This document shows, in pieces, positions 6,334-14,829 of a stretch of 64,000 bases of DNA. Source of the DNA: SAR86 cluster bacterium (lineage in GTDB: Bacteria; Pseudomonadota; Gammaproteobacteria; Magnimaribacterales; TMED112); NCBI GenBank assembly GCA_023703535.1, contig CP097967.1, forward strand, positions 284,001 through 348,000. The letters run 5' to 3'. Every line of letters starts with the position of its first letter. Positions within the stretch are counted from its first letter, which is position 1. A program made the position numbers and the translations under genes. Below the pieces are notes generated by a model. That model did no database searches. It saw only the letters and a program-made list of their open reading frames with translations, and was not told the origin of the DNA.

Positions 6334-7431
6334 ATGTCTACTTGGAAGATTCTAGATGAAGATTTTGATAAAGCTAAGATAATGGCTTTAGGTGTTGGAG
6401 GATGTGGAGGAAATATTATTAGCAATATAGCTGATTCAGGCGTTAATGGAATTGAACTCGTATCGTTAAACACTGATAGCCAAGAACAAAACATTATTCA
6501 TAAATCTAAAAAAATAAAGATTGGCGAAGGTCATGGGGCTGGGAATAACCCTGATACTGCAAATAAAATTGCCCAAGATTCAGAAGATATAATAAGAAAA
6601 ATATTTGATGAAAAGCCTGAAGTATTGTTCCTCACAGCTGGAATGGGAGGAGGAACAGGTACAGGCGCAACACCAGTAGTTGCAAGAATAGCTAAAGAAT
6701 TAGAAATTCTGACTATTGCACTGGTTACTACACCCTTTGAAAGTGAGGGAGGGAGAAAAACAGATCAAGCCCTACAAGGCATTGATACATTAATCAATTA
6801 TGTTGATTGTTTAATTGAAATTCCAAATCAAAAAATTTATGAGATAAGTAAAGAGAAAATAGGGAATACATCGGCAGCATACAAATTACTAAATGATGAA
6901 ATTAAAAAGATTATTAAAGAAATTAGCAGCATGCTTCTTCAGCCAAATAAAAAAAATATAGATTTCTCTGATCTTAAGTCTGTAATTAAAGGTAATGGTT
7001 ATGCCATAGTTGGTCTTGGAGAATCTTCTGGACAAAACAGAACAAAAAACGCAATCGATAAAGCATTAACAAACCCTTTTTTTAATCAAAGAGATATTCG
7101 TAATGCAAAAGGGGTAATATTTTTTATGAAAGGAAGTAATGATTTTTCCTTCAGTGAATTTGAGGAAGGAAGGAATGCTGCAAAAAATCTTTCTGAAGAA
7201 AATGCCCAATTTATCAATGGATTTTCAACAGATGAAATGATGGGAGAAAATGTTTCAGTTATGTTTATTGCAACAGGACTACGAAGAAGAAGAGGAAGTT
7301 ACATAGATCAAAAAGTTCATATAGCAATTGATAACATTGGAAAGCTTGAAGAGGATGCTGGCGAATTTGTAAATATTGATGGCATGTCAAAAATTGATAT
7401 TAAAAAATTTTTGAGAGGAGCCAAAGATTAA
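6334..7431 (+). CDS. ftsZ: Cell division GTPase FtsZ, displaced to the head of the dcw cluster
   Basis: The 365-residue tubulin homologue polymerises into the division ring. The G-box GGGTGTG is at 105-111, and NIDFSDLKSVI supplies the T7-loop Asn/Asp/Asp residues. The last residues DIKKFLRGAKD match the conserved C-terminal peptide (E. coli DIPAFLRKQAD) that binds FtsA and ZipA. The linker before this peptide is short. The nucleotide loop near the N-terminus reads GVGGCGGN. ftsZ is normally the last dcw gene after ftsA; here it comes first, 24 bp after rnpB, and its stop overlaps the predicted rsmH start. No Shine-Dalgarno sequence precedes the ATG. Confidence 0.96.
   Translation: MSTWKILDEDFDKAKIMALGVGGCGGNIISNIADSGVNGIELVSLNTDSQEQNIIHKSKKIKIGEGHGAGNNPDTANKIAQDSEDIIRKIFDEKPEVLFLTAGMGGGTGTGATPVVARIAKELEILTIALVTTPFESEGGRKTDQALQGIDTLINYVDCLIEIPNQKIYEISKEKIGNTSAAYKLLNDEIKKIIKEISSMLLQPNKKNIDFSDLKSVIKGNGYAIVGLGESSGQNRTKNAIDKALTNPFFNQRDIRNAKGVIFFMKGSNDFSFSEFEEGRNAAKNLSEENAQFINGFSTDEMMGENVSVMFIATGLRRRRGSYIDQKVHIAIDNIGKLEEDAGEFVNIDGMSKIDIKKFLRGAKD
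7414..7420 (+). promoter_or_regulatory. Ribosome-binding site that fixes the rsmH start
   Basis: AGAGGAG at 7414-7420, inside the end of ftsZ, lies 6 nt before the ATT codon at 7427. It is one of the best Shine-Dalgarno matches in the window, and no ATG, GTG or TTG in the rsmH frame lies within reach of it. Confidence 0.7.
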
Positions 7432-8311
7432 ACATTTTCCTGTACTTCTTAATGAATCAATTAAGGCGTTATCAGTAAAAAAGTCAGGAAATTATGTTGA
7501 CTGTACATTTGGAAGAGGTGGTCATTCCAAAAAGATTCTTTCATTGCTATCGACTGGAAAACTTACATCTTTTGATTTAGATCACGAATCAGAAAAATCA
7601 GCTGCTGAAATTAAAAATTCTAACTTCAATTTTTTCAGAGCGAATTTTTCTGAGGTTTCCAGTTTCTTTCAAAACTCATCTTTAGATGGTGCAATTATTG
7701 ATTGCGGTGTTTCATCACCTCAAATTGATCAACCTGAAAGAGGTTTTAGCTTTCAAAAAGATGGACCACTAGATATGAGGTTTGGTGATTCAACCTCTAA
7801 AACATGTTATGACATTATTAACTTTTATTCAGAAAAAAACTTAGCAAAAATATTTAAACAATTTGGGGAGGAAAAGCAATCAAAAAAAATTGCAAAAGCA
7901 ATATGCGTACAACGAGAGAAAAAGAAATTTGAGACAACAATGCAACTTGCAATTTTTATTAAGGAGATAAAAACAATAAAAGAAAAGAAAAATCCGGCTA
8001 CAAAAGTTTTTCAGGCTTTAAGAATGGAGGTTAATTCTGAAATTGATAATCTTCACAAGTGTCTTATTTCACTAAAAAAACTTATGAAAAAAGGTGGAAA
8101 GATTATAGTTATTTCATTTCATTCTATTGAGGATAGGTTGGTCAAGAATTTATTTAAACACAAAGAAAAAATTCATGAAAAAAGTATCCCCATAAAAAAT
8201 GACTCTTTACCTGAATTCAAAGTCAGTAAACTGATAGTTCCCTCAGATCAAGAAGTAGAAATGAATGTAAGGTCAAGAAGTGCTAGGATGAGGATAATTA
8301 CAAAGCTATGA
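7427..8311 (+). CDS. rsmH: 16S rRNA (cytosine1402-N4)-methyltransferase with probable ATT start codon
   Basis: From ATT 7427 the protein is 294 residues and begins (M)KHFPVLLNESIKAL, then YVDCTFGRGGHSKKIL, which is the S-adenosylmethionine-binding motif, aligning fully with RsmH (about 310 residues). Further family motifs: DGAIIDCGVSSPQID, ERGFSFQKDGPLDMR and SFHSIEDRLVKN. The reading frame opens after a stop at 7412-7414 and contains no ATG, GTG or TTG until TTG 7544, which would delete the cofactor site. The ATT lies 6 nt after AGAGGAG and overlaps the ftsZ stop (ATTAA). Its partner RsmI is encoded just upstream. A point substitution or sequencing error in an original ATG is the alternative. 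Confidence 0.92.
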   Translation: MKHFPVLLNESIKALSVKKSGNYVDCTFGRGGHSKKILSLLSTGKLTSFDLDHESEKSAAEIKNSNFNFFRANFSEVSSFFQNSSLDGAIIDCGVSSPQIDQPERGFSFQKDGPLDMRFGDSTSKTCYDIINFYSEKNLAKIFKQFGEEKQSKKIAKAICVQREKKKFETTMQLAIFIKEIKTIKEKKNPATKVFQALRMEVNSEIDNLHKCLISLKKLMKKGGKIIVISFHSIEDRLVKNLFKHKEKIHEKSIPIKNDSLPEFKVSKLIVPSDQEVEMNVRSRSARMRIITKL

Positions 8312-8562
8312 GTAAAAAAACAAGCATTTTTATTTTTCTATTATTCCTTTTTTCAGCACTAGCATTTTATAAAGTAAAGCTTGTTTATGACTACAAAAAA
8401 GACTTTGAACAACTATCAAAAATTGAAAGAAAAATATCGATACTTAAAGACCAAAATGCCAAACTTAAACTTGAAATATCTCTGATTGATTCCTCTCCAT
8501 ATATATATGAAAAGGCATTGAAAATGGGAATGATAGAACCACAAAAAATTAATAAGCTATGA
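8308..8562 (+). CDS. ftsL: Cell division protein FtsL
   Basis: A small bitopic protein of 84 residues: a membrane segment at about 5-22 (SIFIFLLFLFSALAFYKV) and then a short coiled coil (about 30-65). FtsL joins FtsB and FtsQ in the divisome and activates FtsWI. It is assigned mainly by topology and by its position between rsmH and ftsI; sequence is weakly conserved in this family. It is shorter than the E. coli protein (121 residues), lacking most of the cytoplasmic N-terminus. Start and stop codons overlap those of its neighbours (ATGA). Confidence 0.85.
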   Translation: MSKKTSIFIFLLFLFSALAFYKVKLVYDYKKDFEQLSKIERKISILKDQNAKLKLEISLIDSSPYIYEKALKMGMIEPQKINKL

Positions 8563-10142
8563 TTAAAATAAGATTAATTTTTGTTTTAATTTTTATTTTA
8601 TTTATTTTGCCTTTTGTAAAATATTTCCAACTCAAAGGTCAAGAGGAAAGAATTCTTAAAGAGGGCATTTCAAGAGTTTATACTGAAAAAGAGTTTACTA
8701 CCCCAAGAAGGAAAATACTTGACCGAAATTCAATTGAACTAGCCACCGATATTAGAAGAGATACATTTATTTTTTCATCTAATGCAGAAAAAGAAAAAAT
8801 TATAGAATTCTCAAATAAGAATTCAATTGAAATTTTTTTAAATGCAAATAAAAGGATTTGGTTTCAAAATCCAATAAACAGTAGTTTCTATAATGATTCA
8901 AAAGAATATTGTGATTGTAAAATAATTAGAGAAGAGAAATATCGAAGATATTATCCATTTGGAAGTGTCACAAGCACTCTTATAGGCTTTGCTGGAACTG
9001 AAGGCGGTCTTGAAGGTATTGAGAGAATATTTAATAGCAGACTTCTAACAAAATCAGAAAAACGAAAACTTATTAAAGATGCAAGACAAAGAATTGTGAT
9101 GGGCGATATAAATGATTTTATTGATAATGAAGAAAATTCGCTCACTTTAACTCTTGATATAAATCTGCAATACAAATTACAGGAAGAACTTGAGAAAGCA
9201 GTGGCTATGTCGGAATCTAATGCTGGAGCTGCAATTTTACTTGATTCCAGTAATGGAGATATTTTAGCTGTTGCTAATTTCCCTACCTATAATCCGAATG
9301 ATCCTGAAAGAGAAATTGCAAAAAACATTGCTTTTAACCAATTCTATGAACCTGGTTCTTTAATGAAGCCAGTTACAATTGCCGGAGCAATCAAGTATGG
9401 GCATGTAAATTTTCAAACTTTAATTGATACTAATCCTGGAAGATTAGTTATACCTGGAAAAGTAATTACGGAGGCAGGGGGTAAGAATCACGGTGAAATT
9501 TCTTTAACAGAGGTAATTACTCTATCTTCACAAGTTGGAACAACGAAGGTTGGTCTACAATTTGACGATAGTCAAATTCTTGAAAATCTAGAGAACTTTG
9601 GTTTTGGAAAAAACTTTAACAACAATTTTACAGAGGGTTCAGGAAAAATTCTAATAAGAGAAAAATATAAACCAACTGAAAAGGCTGCAATTAGTTATGG
9701 TTATAGTGTTGAGGTGAATACACTTCAGCTAGCAAGAGCATATACTGTTTTTGCAAATGGAGGAGAAATGGTTGAGCCAAAAATACTTTTAGAGAAATCA
9801 GTTGCTAAGAAGCAAGTAATAACTCCAGAGAATGCAAAATTTATATTAGATGCGCTACGGACAGTTGTTACTCAAGGCACTGCACGAAGAATGAAAAATA
9901 TTGATGTGGAAATTGTAGGTAAAACTGGTACAACAGAAAAATATATTCCTGGAGAGGGAAAGGGTTATACAGATGGTAAGTATGTATCAAGCTTTGCTGC
10001 AATTTTTCCTTATGAAAATCCAAAATATGTATTAGCTATCACATTTGATGAGCCAGATCCTAACAATTATTACGGTGGAACAATTTCAGCCCCACTTGTA
10101 AAGTCTTTTGTTAGTTATTTAAAAAGAACTAACTATTTATGA
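8559..10142 (+). CDS. ftsI: Septal peptidoglycan transpeptidase PBP3
   Basis: A class B penicillin-binding protein of 527 residues with one N-terminal membrane anchor (about 3-22), a dimerisation domain (RRKILDRNSIELA region) and a transpeptidase domain. Active-site motifs: S267-L-M-K270 (SxxK), SSQ at 323-325 and KTG at 455-457. The second motif is usually SxN (SSN in FtsI), so Gln replaces the conserved Asn. FtsI crosslinks septal glycan made by FtsW, encoded downstream. It overlaps ftsL and murE by 4 nt. Confidence 0.95.
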   Translation: MIKIRLIFVLIFILFILPFVKYFQLKGQEERILKEGISRVYTEKEFTTPRRKILDRNSIELATDIRRDTFIFSSNAEKEKIIEFSNKNSIEIFLNANKRIWFQNPINSSFYNDSKEYCDCKIIREEKYRRYYPFGSVTSTLIGFAGTEGGLEGIERIFNSRLLTKSEKRKLIKDARQRIVMGDINDFIDNEENSLTLTLDINLQYKLQEELEKAVAMSESNAGAAILLDSSNGDILAVANFPTYNPNDPEREIAKNIAFNQFYEPGSLMKPVTIAGAIKYGHVNFQTLIDTNPGRLVIPGKVITEAGGKNHGEISLTEVITLSSQVGTTKVGLQFDDSQILENLENFGFGKNFNNNFTEGSGKILIREKYKPTEKAAISYGYSVEVNTLQLARAYTVFANGGEMVEPKILLEKSVAKKQVITPENAKFILDALRTVVTQGTARRMKNIDVEIVGKTGTTEKYIPGEGKGYTDGKYVSSFAAIFPYENPKYVLAITFDEPDPNNYYGGTISAPLVKSFVSYLKRTNYL

Positions 10143-11539
10143 ATCCTCTTAAAAATCTTCTCTTAAAAAACAAATCTTTTATTTCAAATACTTCTCAACT
10201 TGAAGATGGTGACACTTTTATATCTATTAATTCTGGCCACAAATTCCTAAGTAAAAATGATGAGAAAAAAGTTAAATACATTTTGTGTGACACAAGTGAA
10301 GCTGATAGTGAATGCTTTATTAAAATTCCGAGATTAAATGAAAATTTTATTAAGTGGGTAGATGAAATTTACAATATAAAACACAAAAAGTTTGAAAATT
10401 TTTTTGTTACTGGAACAAATGGCAAAACAAGCGCAGTTCATTTTTTGAGTGAAATTTTTAAAAAAAATGATGTTGCTTATGCTTCAATGGGTACTTTAGG
10501 TTCGTTTTTGGAGGAAAATGAAATCGAAGGCCAAAAATTGACAACTGAAAATCCACTATTCATTAGAAAATTTCTTAAAAAAGTTCAAAATCATACTAAG
10601 CATGTTTTTTTTGAAGCTTCTTCAATAGGCATTAATCAGAAAAGACTAGCTGGACTTGAAATCAAGCATGTTGGTTTCACAAGTTTTGCGGAGGATCATC
10701 TTGACTATCATAAAACCACTTATAATTATTTAAGTTCCAAACTTGAACTTTTGTCAAATAGAAGTCTAGAAACTTTGGCTTTCAATCTAGACATGAACAT
10801 CTCAAAAGAAATTAAACAAAATGCAAATGCTAGAAGTATTTTTTCAATATCCTCATCAAATAAAAAAGCAGAAATTTATTACGAAATTTTAGATATCGAT
10901 GAAAATGGTTGGATCAGATTTGATACTTTTACTCCATGGGGTCAATTCTCTTCCAATGTAAGATTATGGGTTGATTATAATGTTTTAAATTTGCTTATAT
11001 CTCTACCTTACTATTACTACTGCTTCGGTGAGATAAAGTCTTTTTTTAGTAAAATCGAAAATATCCTCCTTCCTAATGGAAGGTTTGAAGTTTTGAATTT
11101 TAAAACAAAACACAAAAAAGTGATTATTGATTTTGCTCATACTCCTGAAGCAATGGAAAAACTTTTATCTCAACTATCAAAAAATTATAAAGAAAAAATT
11201 TATTTAGTTTTTGGATGTGGAGGCGATAGGGATAAAGGTAAAAGAACAATAATGGGGGCTATAGCAGAGAAATATGCAACAAAAATATTTTTAACTTCTG
11301 ATAATTCTAGAAGTGAATCTCCAGATGAAATAATTGATATGATTGCAGCAGGCATTAAAGATAAATTAAAAATACAAGTTAATATAGATCGAGAAAAGGC
11401 TATTCAACTAGCTATAAATTCTATGAGTCAAGATAATGTTCTTGTTGTTGCGGGGAGAGGGCATGAAAATTTTCAAATTGAGCAAGGTAATAGGTTAAAA
11501 TTTTCTGATCGTGAGATTGTAAAGAAATGTTTAGCGTAA
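10139..11539 (+). CDS. murE: UDP-MurNAc-L-Ala-D-Glu ligase adding the third amino acid
   Basis: A Mur ligase of 466 residues with P-loop TGTNGKTS near residue 97, central-domain EDHLDYHKT and the C-terminal DFAHTPEAM and GRGHE motifs. In E. coli the motif DNPR contacts meso-diaminopimelate; here it is DNSR (388-391), keeping the Arg that binds the DAP carboxylate. Meso-DAP specificity is therefore likely, in line with dapA later in the window, but not certain. The first, uridine-binding domain is short. Its 3' end overlaps murF by 13 nt. Confidence 0.93.
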   Translation: MNPLKNLLLKNKSFISNTSQLEDGDTFISINSGHKFLSKNDEKKVKYILCDTSEADSECFIKIPRLNENFIKWVDEIYNIKHKKFENFFVTGTNGKTSAVHFLSEIFKKNDVAYASMGTLGSFLEENEIEGQKLTTENPLFIRKFLKKVQNHTKHVFFEASSIGINQKRLAGLEIKHVGFTSFAEDHLDYHKTTYNYLSSKLELLSNRSLETLAFNLDMNISKEIKQNANARSIFSISSSNKKAEIYYEILDIDENGWIRFDTFTPWGQFSSNVRLWVDYNVLNLLISLPYYYYCFGEIKSFFSKIENILLPNGRFEVLNFKTKHKKVIIDFAHTPEAMEKLLSQLSKNYKEKIYLVFGCGGDRDKGKRTIMGAIAEKYATKIFLTSDNSRSESPDEIIDMIAAGIKDKLKIQVNIDREKAIQLAINSMSQDNVLVVAGRGHENFQIEQGNRLKFSDREIVKKCLA

Positions 11540-12684
11540 AAGGTTTAAATTCACTCAAAGACGTTTCAAAGTTTTTAGATGGACAAATGTTTGTAGGTGA
11601 TCATGAGATCAATGGAATAAGTTTTGATTCCAGACATATTAAAAAAAATGAATTATTCATTCCATTAAAGGGCGATAATTTTGATGGCAACAACTATATA
11701 GATGAAGTTGTAAGTAAAGGTGGTTTTGCTCTGTCTGACAGGAAGGAAAAGAAATGTTCAATCTTAGTTGAGAATGTATATGAGTCTCTCCTAAAGCTTG
11801 CTCAAAAAAATCTTGAAGAAATTCGACCAAAAATAGTATTTATAACTGGAAGTCACGGGAAAACTACCATTAAAGATATGCTTAAATTTTCATTAGGAGA
11901 AAAATGCCATGCGAGTAAAGAAAATCAAAATAACCAATTTGGCATACCATTTACAATCTTACAAATGCCTCACACTTCAGAGATAATTATCGTTGAATGT
12001 GGTGCAAGAAAAGAGGGCGATTTTGATGAAATCGCAAAATACCTTTTTTGTGATGTATTCGTTTTAACAGATATTACTCACAATCATATAGAAACTTTTA
12101 AATCTATTGAAAATATTGAATCAACAAAATTGAAATTACTTAAAACATTAGTAAAAAAAGAAAATTTTATCGATGGAAGAGAAATTGAACAACAAAACTA
12201 TTTACAAAAGAATCTGCTAATAAGTAAAAAAGTTTTAGAAATACTCGAATTAAAAGAATCAGGTGAGCTATATGAATTTATTCCCTCAAAAGGTAGAGGG
12301 AACAGAGAGAAATTTAAAAATGCGGAGATAATTGATCACTCCTATAATGCTAATCCAAAAGCTATAATTGAAACTGCAAAATTAGAAAACCCAAATAAAA
12401 CAGTTTTGATTCTTGGTGATATGGCAGAACTTGGCAAAGATGAATTAAAAATTCATTGTGATCTTTTAAATAAACTTGAGGGTTATGAGATATTTGTTAC
12501 TGGAAAAATTTTTTATGAATGTTTTAAAACTCAAAAAAGAGATAAGTTATATTTCTTTGAAAATGAAAATGATTTCCCAAGAAAAATTCTCTCTACTAAG
12601 CTTGATGAGGGAATAAATCTCTATTTTAAAGGTTCTAGGTCAAGCAAAATGGAAAGATATATTGATATAATAAAAAATGCTTGA
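11527..12684 (+). CDS. murF: UDP-MurNAc-tripeptide:D-Ala-D-Ala ligase, compact form
   Basis: The 385-residue Mur ligase adds D-Ala-D-Ala to the precursor. Motifs: ISFDSRHIKKNELFIPL (N-terminal domain), P-loop ITGSHGKTT (the family usually has GSNGKTT), DHSYNANPKA, ILGDMAELG and YFKGSRSSKME. It is about 65 residues shorter than E. coli MurF, with the reduction mainly in the central and C-terminal domains. The P-loop Asn-to-His change makes it look like MurC, but the remaining motifs and location are MurF. It overlaps murE by 13 nt and mraY by 8 nt. Confidence 0.92.
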   Translation: MFSVKGLNSLKDVSKFLDGQMFVGDHEINGISFDSRHIKKNELFIPLKGDNFDGNNYIDEVVSKGGFALSDRKEKKCSILVENVYESLLKLAQKNLEEIRPKIVFITGSHGKTTIKDMLKFSLGEKCHASKENQNNQFGIPFTILQMPHTSEIIIVECGARKEGDFDEIAKYLFCDVFVLTDITHNHIETFKSIENIESTKLKLLKTLVKKENFIDGREIEQQNYLQKNLLISKKVLEILELKESGELYEFIPSKGRGNREKFKNAEIIDHSYNANPKAIIETAKLENPNKTVLILGDMAELGKDELKIHCDLLNKLEGYEIFVTGKIFYECFKTQKRDKLYFFENENDFPRKILSTKLDEGINLYFKGSRSSKMERYIDIIKNA

Positions 12685-13759
12685 TTTCTTTATAAGTTAT
12701 TTGCCTGAGAAGTCCTCTTTTTTAAATCTTTTTTCTTATCTTTCTACAAGAACAATTCTATCTACTTTATCAGCCCTCATGATAGTTCTTTTTTTTGGAG
12801 ATAAATTTATAGAATTCATAAGGTCTATTCAATTTAAGCAAAAAATTGATGACAGAGGGCCCAAAAGTCATAAAGTTAAAGATGGAACTCCTACGATGGG
12901 TGGGCTGCTAATAATTGGTAGTGTTCTTTTGTCAGGGCTTTTATGGGGAGATTTACAAAATAAATATCTTCTAATCTCACTCTTTACAATATTCTCTTTT
13001 GGATTGATTGGTTTTTTCGATGATTACAGAAAAGTCAAAAGCTTGGACTCAAAAGGTCTTTCTATGGTGACGAAAATCTTCTTTCAAGTAGTTTTTGCTT
13101 TCATTGCATCATCTTTACTTTACTACAGTGCAAATAGCACCGCAGAAACGAACTATATTGTTCCATTCTTTAAGACTGTCTCCCTTGATTTAGGCATTTT
13201 TTTTATTTTTATTTCGGTTTTTATACTAGTTGGAAGCTCAAATGCAGTAAACCTTACCGATGGATTAGATGGACTTGCAATTTTACCTGTAATAATAGTT
13301 ACTGCTGCTTTGGGTTTTATAGCATGGTCTGCAGGAAATTTAATAGCTTCTGAATATTTATACATACCATATATAGAGGGAACAGGAGAGCTACTGGTTC
13401 TTTGTGGGGCCATGATTGGAGCGGGAATTGGTTTTTTGTGGTTCAACACATATCCAGCCCAAATTTTTATGGGCGATATAGGTTCACTCTCTATGGGCTC
13501 GTTTATCGCTTTAATAGCAATTATCGTTAGGCATGAAATAGTATTTGCAGTAATGGCAATGATTTTCATTATTGAAGCAATGAGCGTCATTCTACAGGTA
13601 GCATCATTTCGCTTAAGGAGAAAAAGAATTTTTAAAATGGCTCCATTACATCATCATTTTGAATTAATAGGATGGAAAGAACCAAAAATTATCGTACGTT
13701 TCTGGATAATAACTTTTATTTTTGTCTTGATAGGACTATCTCTTTTAAAGATTAGATGA
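12677..13759 (+). CDS. mraY: Phospho-MurNAc-pentapeptide translocase (lipid I synthase)
   Basis: This integral membrane protein of 360 residues and about ten membrane segments transfers phospho-MurNAc-pentapeptide to undecaprenyl phosphate. Signature segments: DDRGPKSHKVKDGTPTMGG near 50-70, FFDDYRK (catalytic Asp pair), NLTDGLDGLA and PLHHHFELIGWKE near 325. Length is normal. It is translationally coupled to murF and murD by overlaps. Confidence 0.97.
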   Translation: MLDFFISYLPEKSSFLNLFSYLSTRTILSTLSALMIVLFFGDKFIEFIRSIQFKQKIDDRGPKSHKVKDGTPTMGGLLIIGSVLLSGLLWGDLQNKYLLISLFTIFSFGLIGFFDDYRKVKSLDSKGLSMVTKIFFQVVFAFIASSLLYYSANSTAETNYIVPFFKTVSLDLGIFFIFISVFILVGSSNAVNLTDGLDGLAILPVIIVTAALGFIAWSAGNLIASEYLYIPYIEGTGELLVLCGAMIGAGIGFLWFNTYPAQIFMGDIGSLSMGSFIALIAIIVRHEIVFAVMAMIFIIEAMSVILQVASFRLRRKRIFKMAPLHHHFELIGWKEPKIIVRFWIITFIFVLIGLSLLKIR

Positions 13760-14829
13760 AAAAATCATTGATTCTAGGTTATGGCATCACCGGAAAATCT
13801 TTTGCAAATTATCTATCTAAAAAAAAATTAAATTTTGAAATTTATGATAAAAACCTTGAAGGAAAAAACTTCATAGCATTTCCAGAATATAAATATTTAA
13901 AAAAATATGAAAATATTTATATATCTCCTGGCTTCAAATTAAAAGAATATCTTTCAGAGACAGAGATAAGCAGTTTAAAGTTTCAAACTGATTTAGATAT
14001 ATTTTTTAAGCATAATAATTCATATAAGATTGGTGTTACGGGAACAAACGGTAAAAGTTCATTTGCTTATTATTTAGAGCAAATTTTAAATCAAGTCTCT
14101 AGTGGAATCATTGTTGGAAATTTTGGGAATCCTGTCTTAGACTTCCTTCATCATAAAAAAAAATACTCAATAATTGAGCTTTCAAGCTTCCAGCTCGAAA
14201 AACTGAATAAATCATTGCTAGACTTGTCAGTAGTTACAAATATTTCTCCAGATCATCTTGATTTTCACGGTAATTTCGAAAATTACAAAAAAGCAAAGCT
14301 TAAAATTTGTAACAACAGAGCAAAAACTTTTTTTGCAAATACTAATATGAGCCTTAAAGATTTTGCCTTTGAAATCGCATCAAGTTTAGAAAAAATAGAT
14401 TCTGATACTTCCAGACCTCTAAATGATCTTCCACACAGACTTGAAGAGGTTATTCCAGGAATAATTAATGATTCAAAATCAACTAATTCAGCTTCTCTGC
14501 TATATGCAATAAAGAAATTAAATTTTGATGGGAATTTAATAATTTGTGGTGATCCTAGAAAAGAGCCAAAATCCTATGAAGTTTATGGACCTCAGCAAGT
14601 CTATATTTTTGGTATGCATAGAAATGAGCTCATGGAAAAAGTTAAAAGCAGAAGAAGTAATATCAAAACTTTTTCAAATTTAGATTTAGTTTTACAAGAT
14701 ATAAAGAAAGCAGATTCAAAGCCAAACATTCTTTTTTCACCTGGCAACTCAAGTGGTAAGGATTTCAAAAATTTTGAAGATAGAGGTAATTTCTTCAAAG
14801 ATAAAGTATTAGAATATTTTAGTGATTGA
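13756..14829 (+). CDS. murD: UDP-MurNAc-L-Ala:D-Glu ligase, compact form
   Basis: A Mur ligase of 357 residues (about 438 in E. coli). Recognised by GYGITGKS at the N-terminus, P-loop GVTGTNGKSS, NISPDHLDFHG, LPHRLEEV, NDSKSTNSAS and the end motif SSGKDFKNFEDRG. All catalytic blocks are present, so the shortening reflects trimmed loops and a reduced UDP-binding domain, not decay. It sits at the standard place between mraY and ftsW and overlaps ftsW by 8 nt. Confidence 0.92.
   Translation: MKKSLILGYGITGKSFANYLSKKKLNFEIYDKNLEGKNFIAFPEYKYLKKYENIYISPGFKLKEYLSETEISSLKFQTDLDIFFKHNNSYKIGVTGTNGKSSFAYYLEQILNQVSSGIIVGNFGNPVLDFLHHKKKYSIIELSSFQLEKLNKSLLDLSVVTNISPDHLDFHGNFENYKKAKLKICNNRAKTFFANTNMSLKDFAFEIASSLEKIDSDTSRPLNDLPHRLEEVIPGIINDSKSTNSASLLYAIKKLNFDGNLIICGDPRKEPKSYEVYGPQQVYIFGMHRNELMEKVKSRRSNIKTFSNLDLVLQDIKKADSKPNILFSPGNSSGKDFKNFEDRGNFFKDKVLEYFSD

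Noticed and set aside
6334-7431. Possibility that the gene is a plasmid/phage tubulin (TubZ) and not FtsZ
   Set aside because: It has the FtsZ T7-loop NxDxxD and the conserved C-terminal peptide, and it lies in the division cluster.
7544-8311. TTG 7544 as the start of rsmH
   Set aside because: It would delete the conserved N-terminus including the S-adenosylmethionine motif FGRGGHS, which is encoded in frame just upstream.
13153-13590. Long minus-strand open frame of 145 codons within mraY
   Set aside because: It lies fully within a well-supported gene on the other strand, has no family motif, and its Ile/Pro/Ser bias is what antisense of membrane-protein codons gives.
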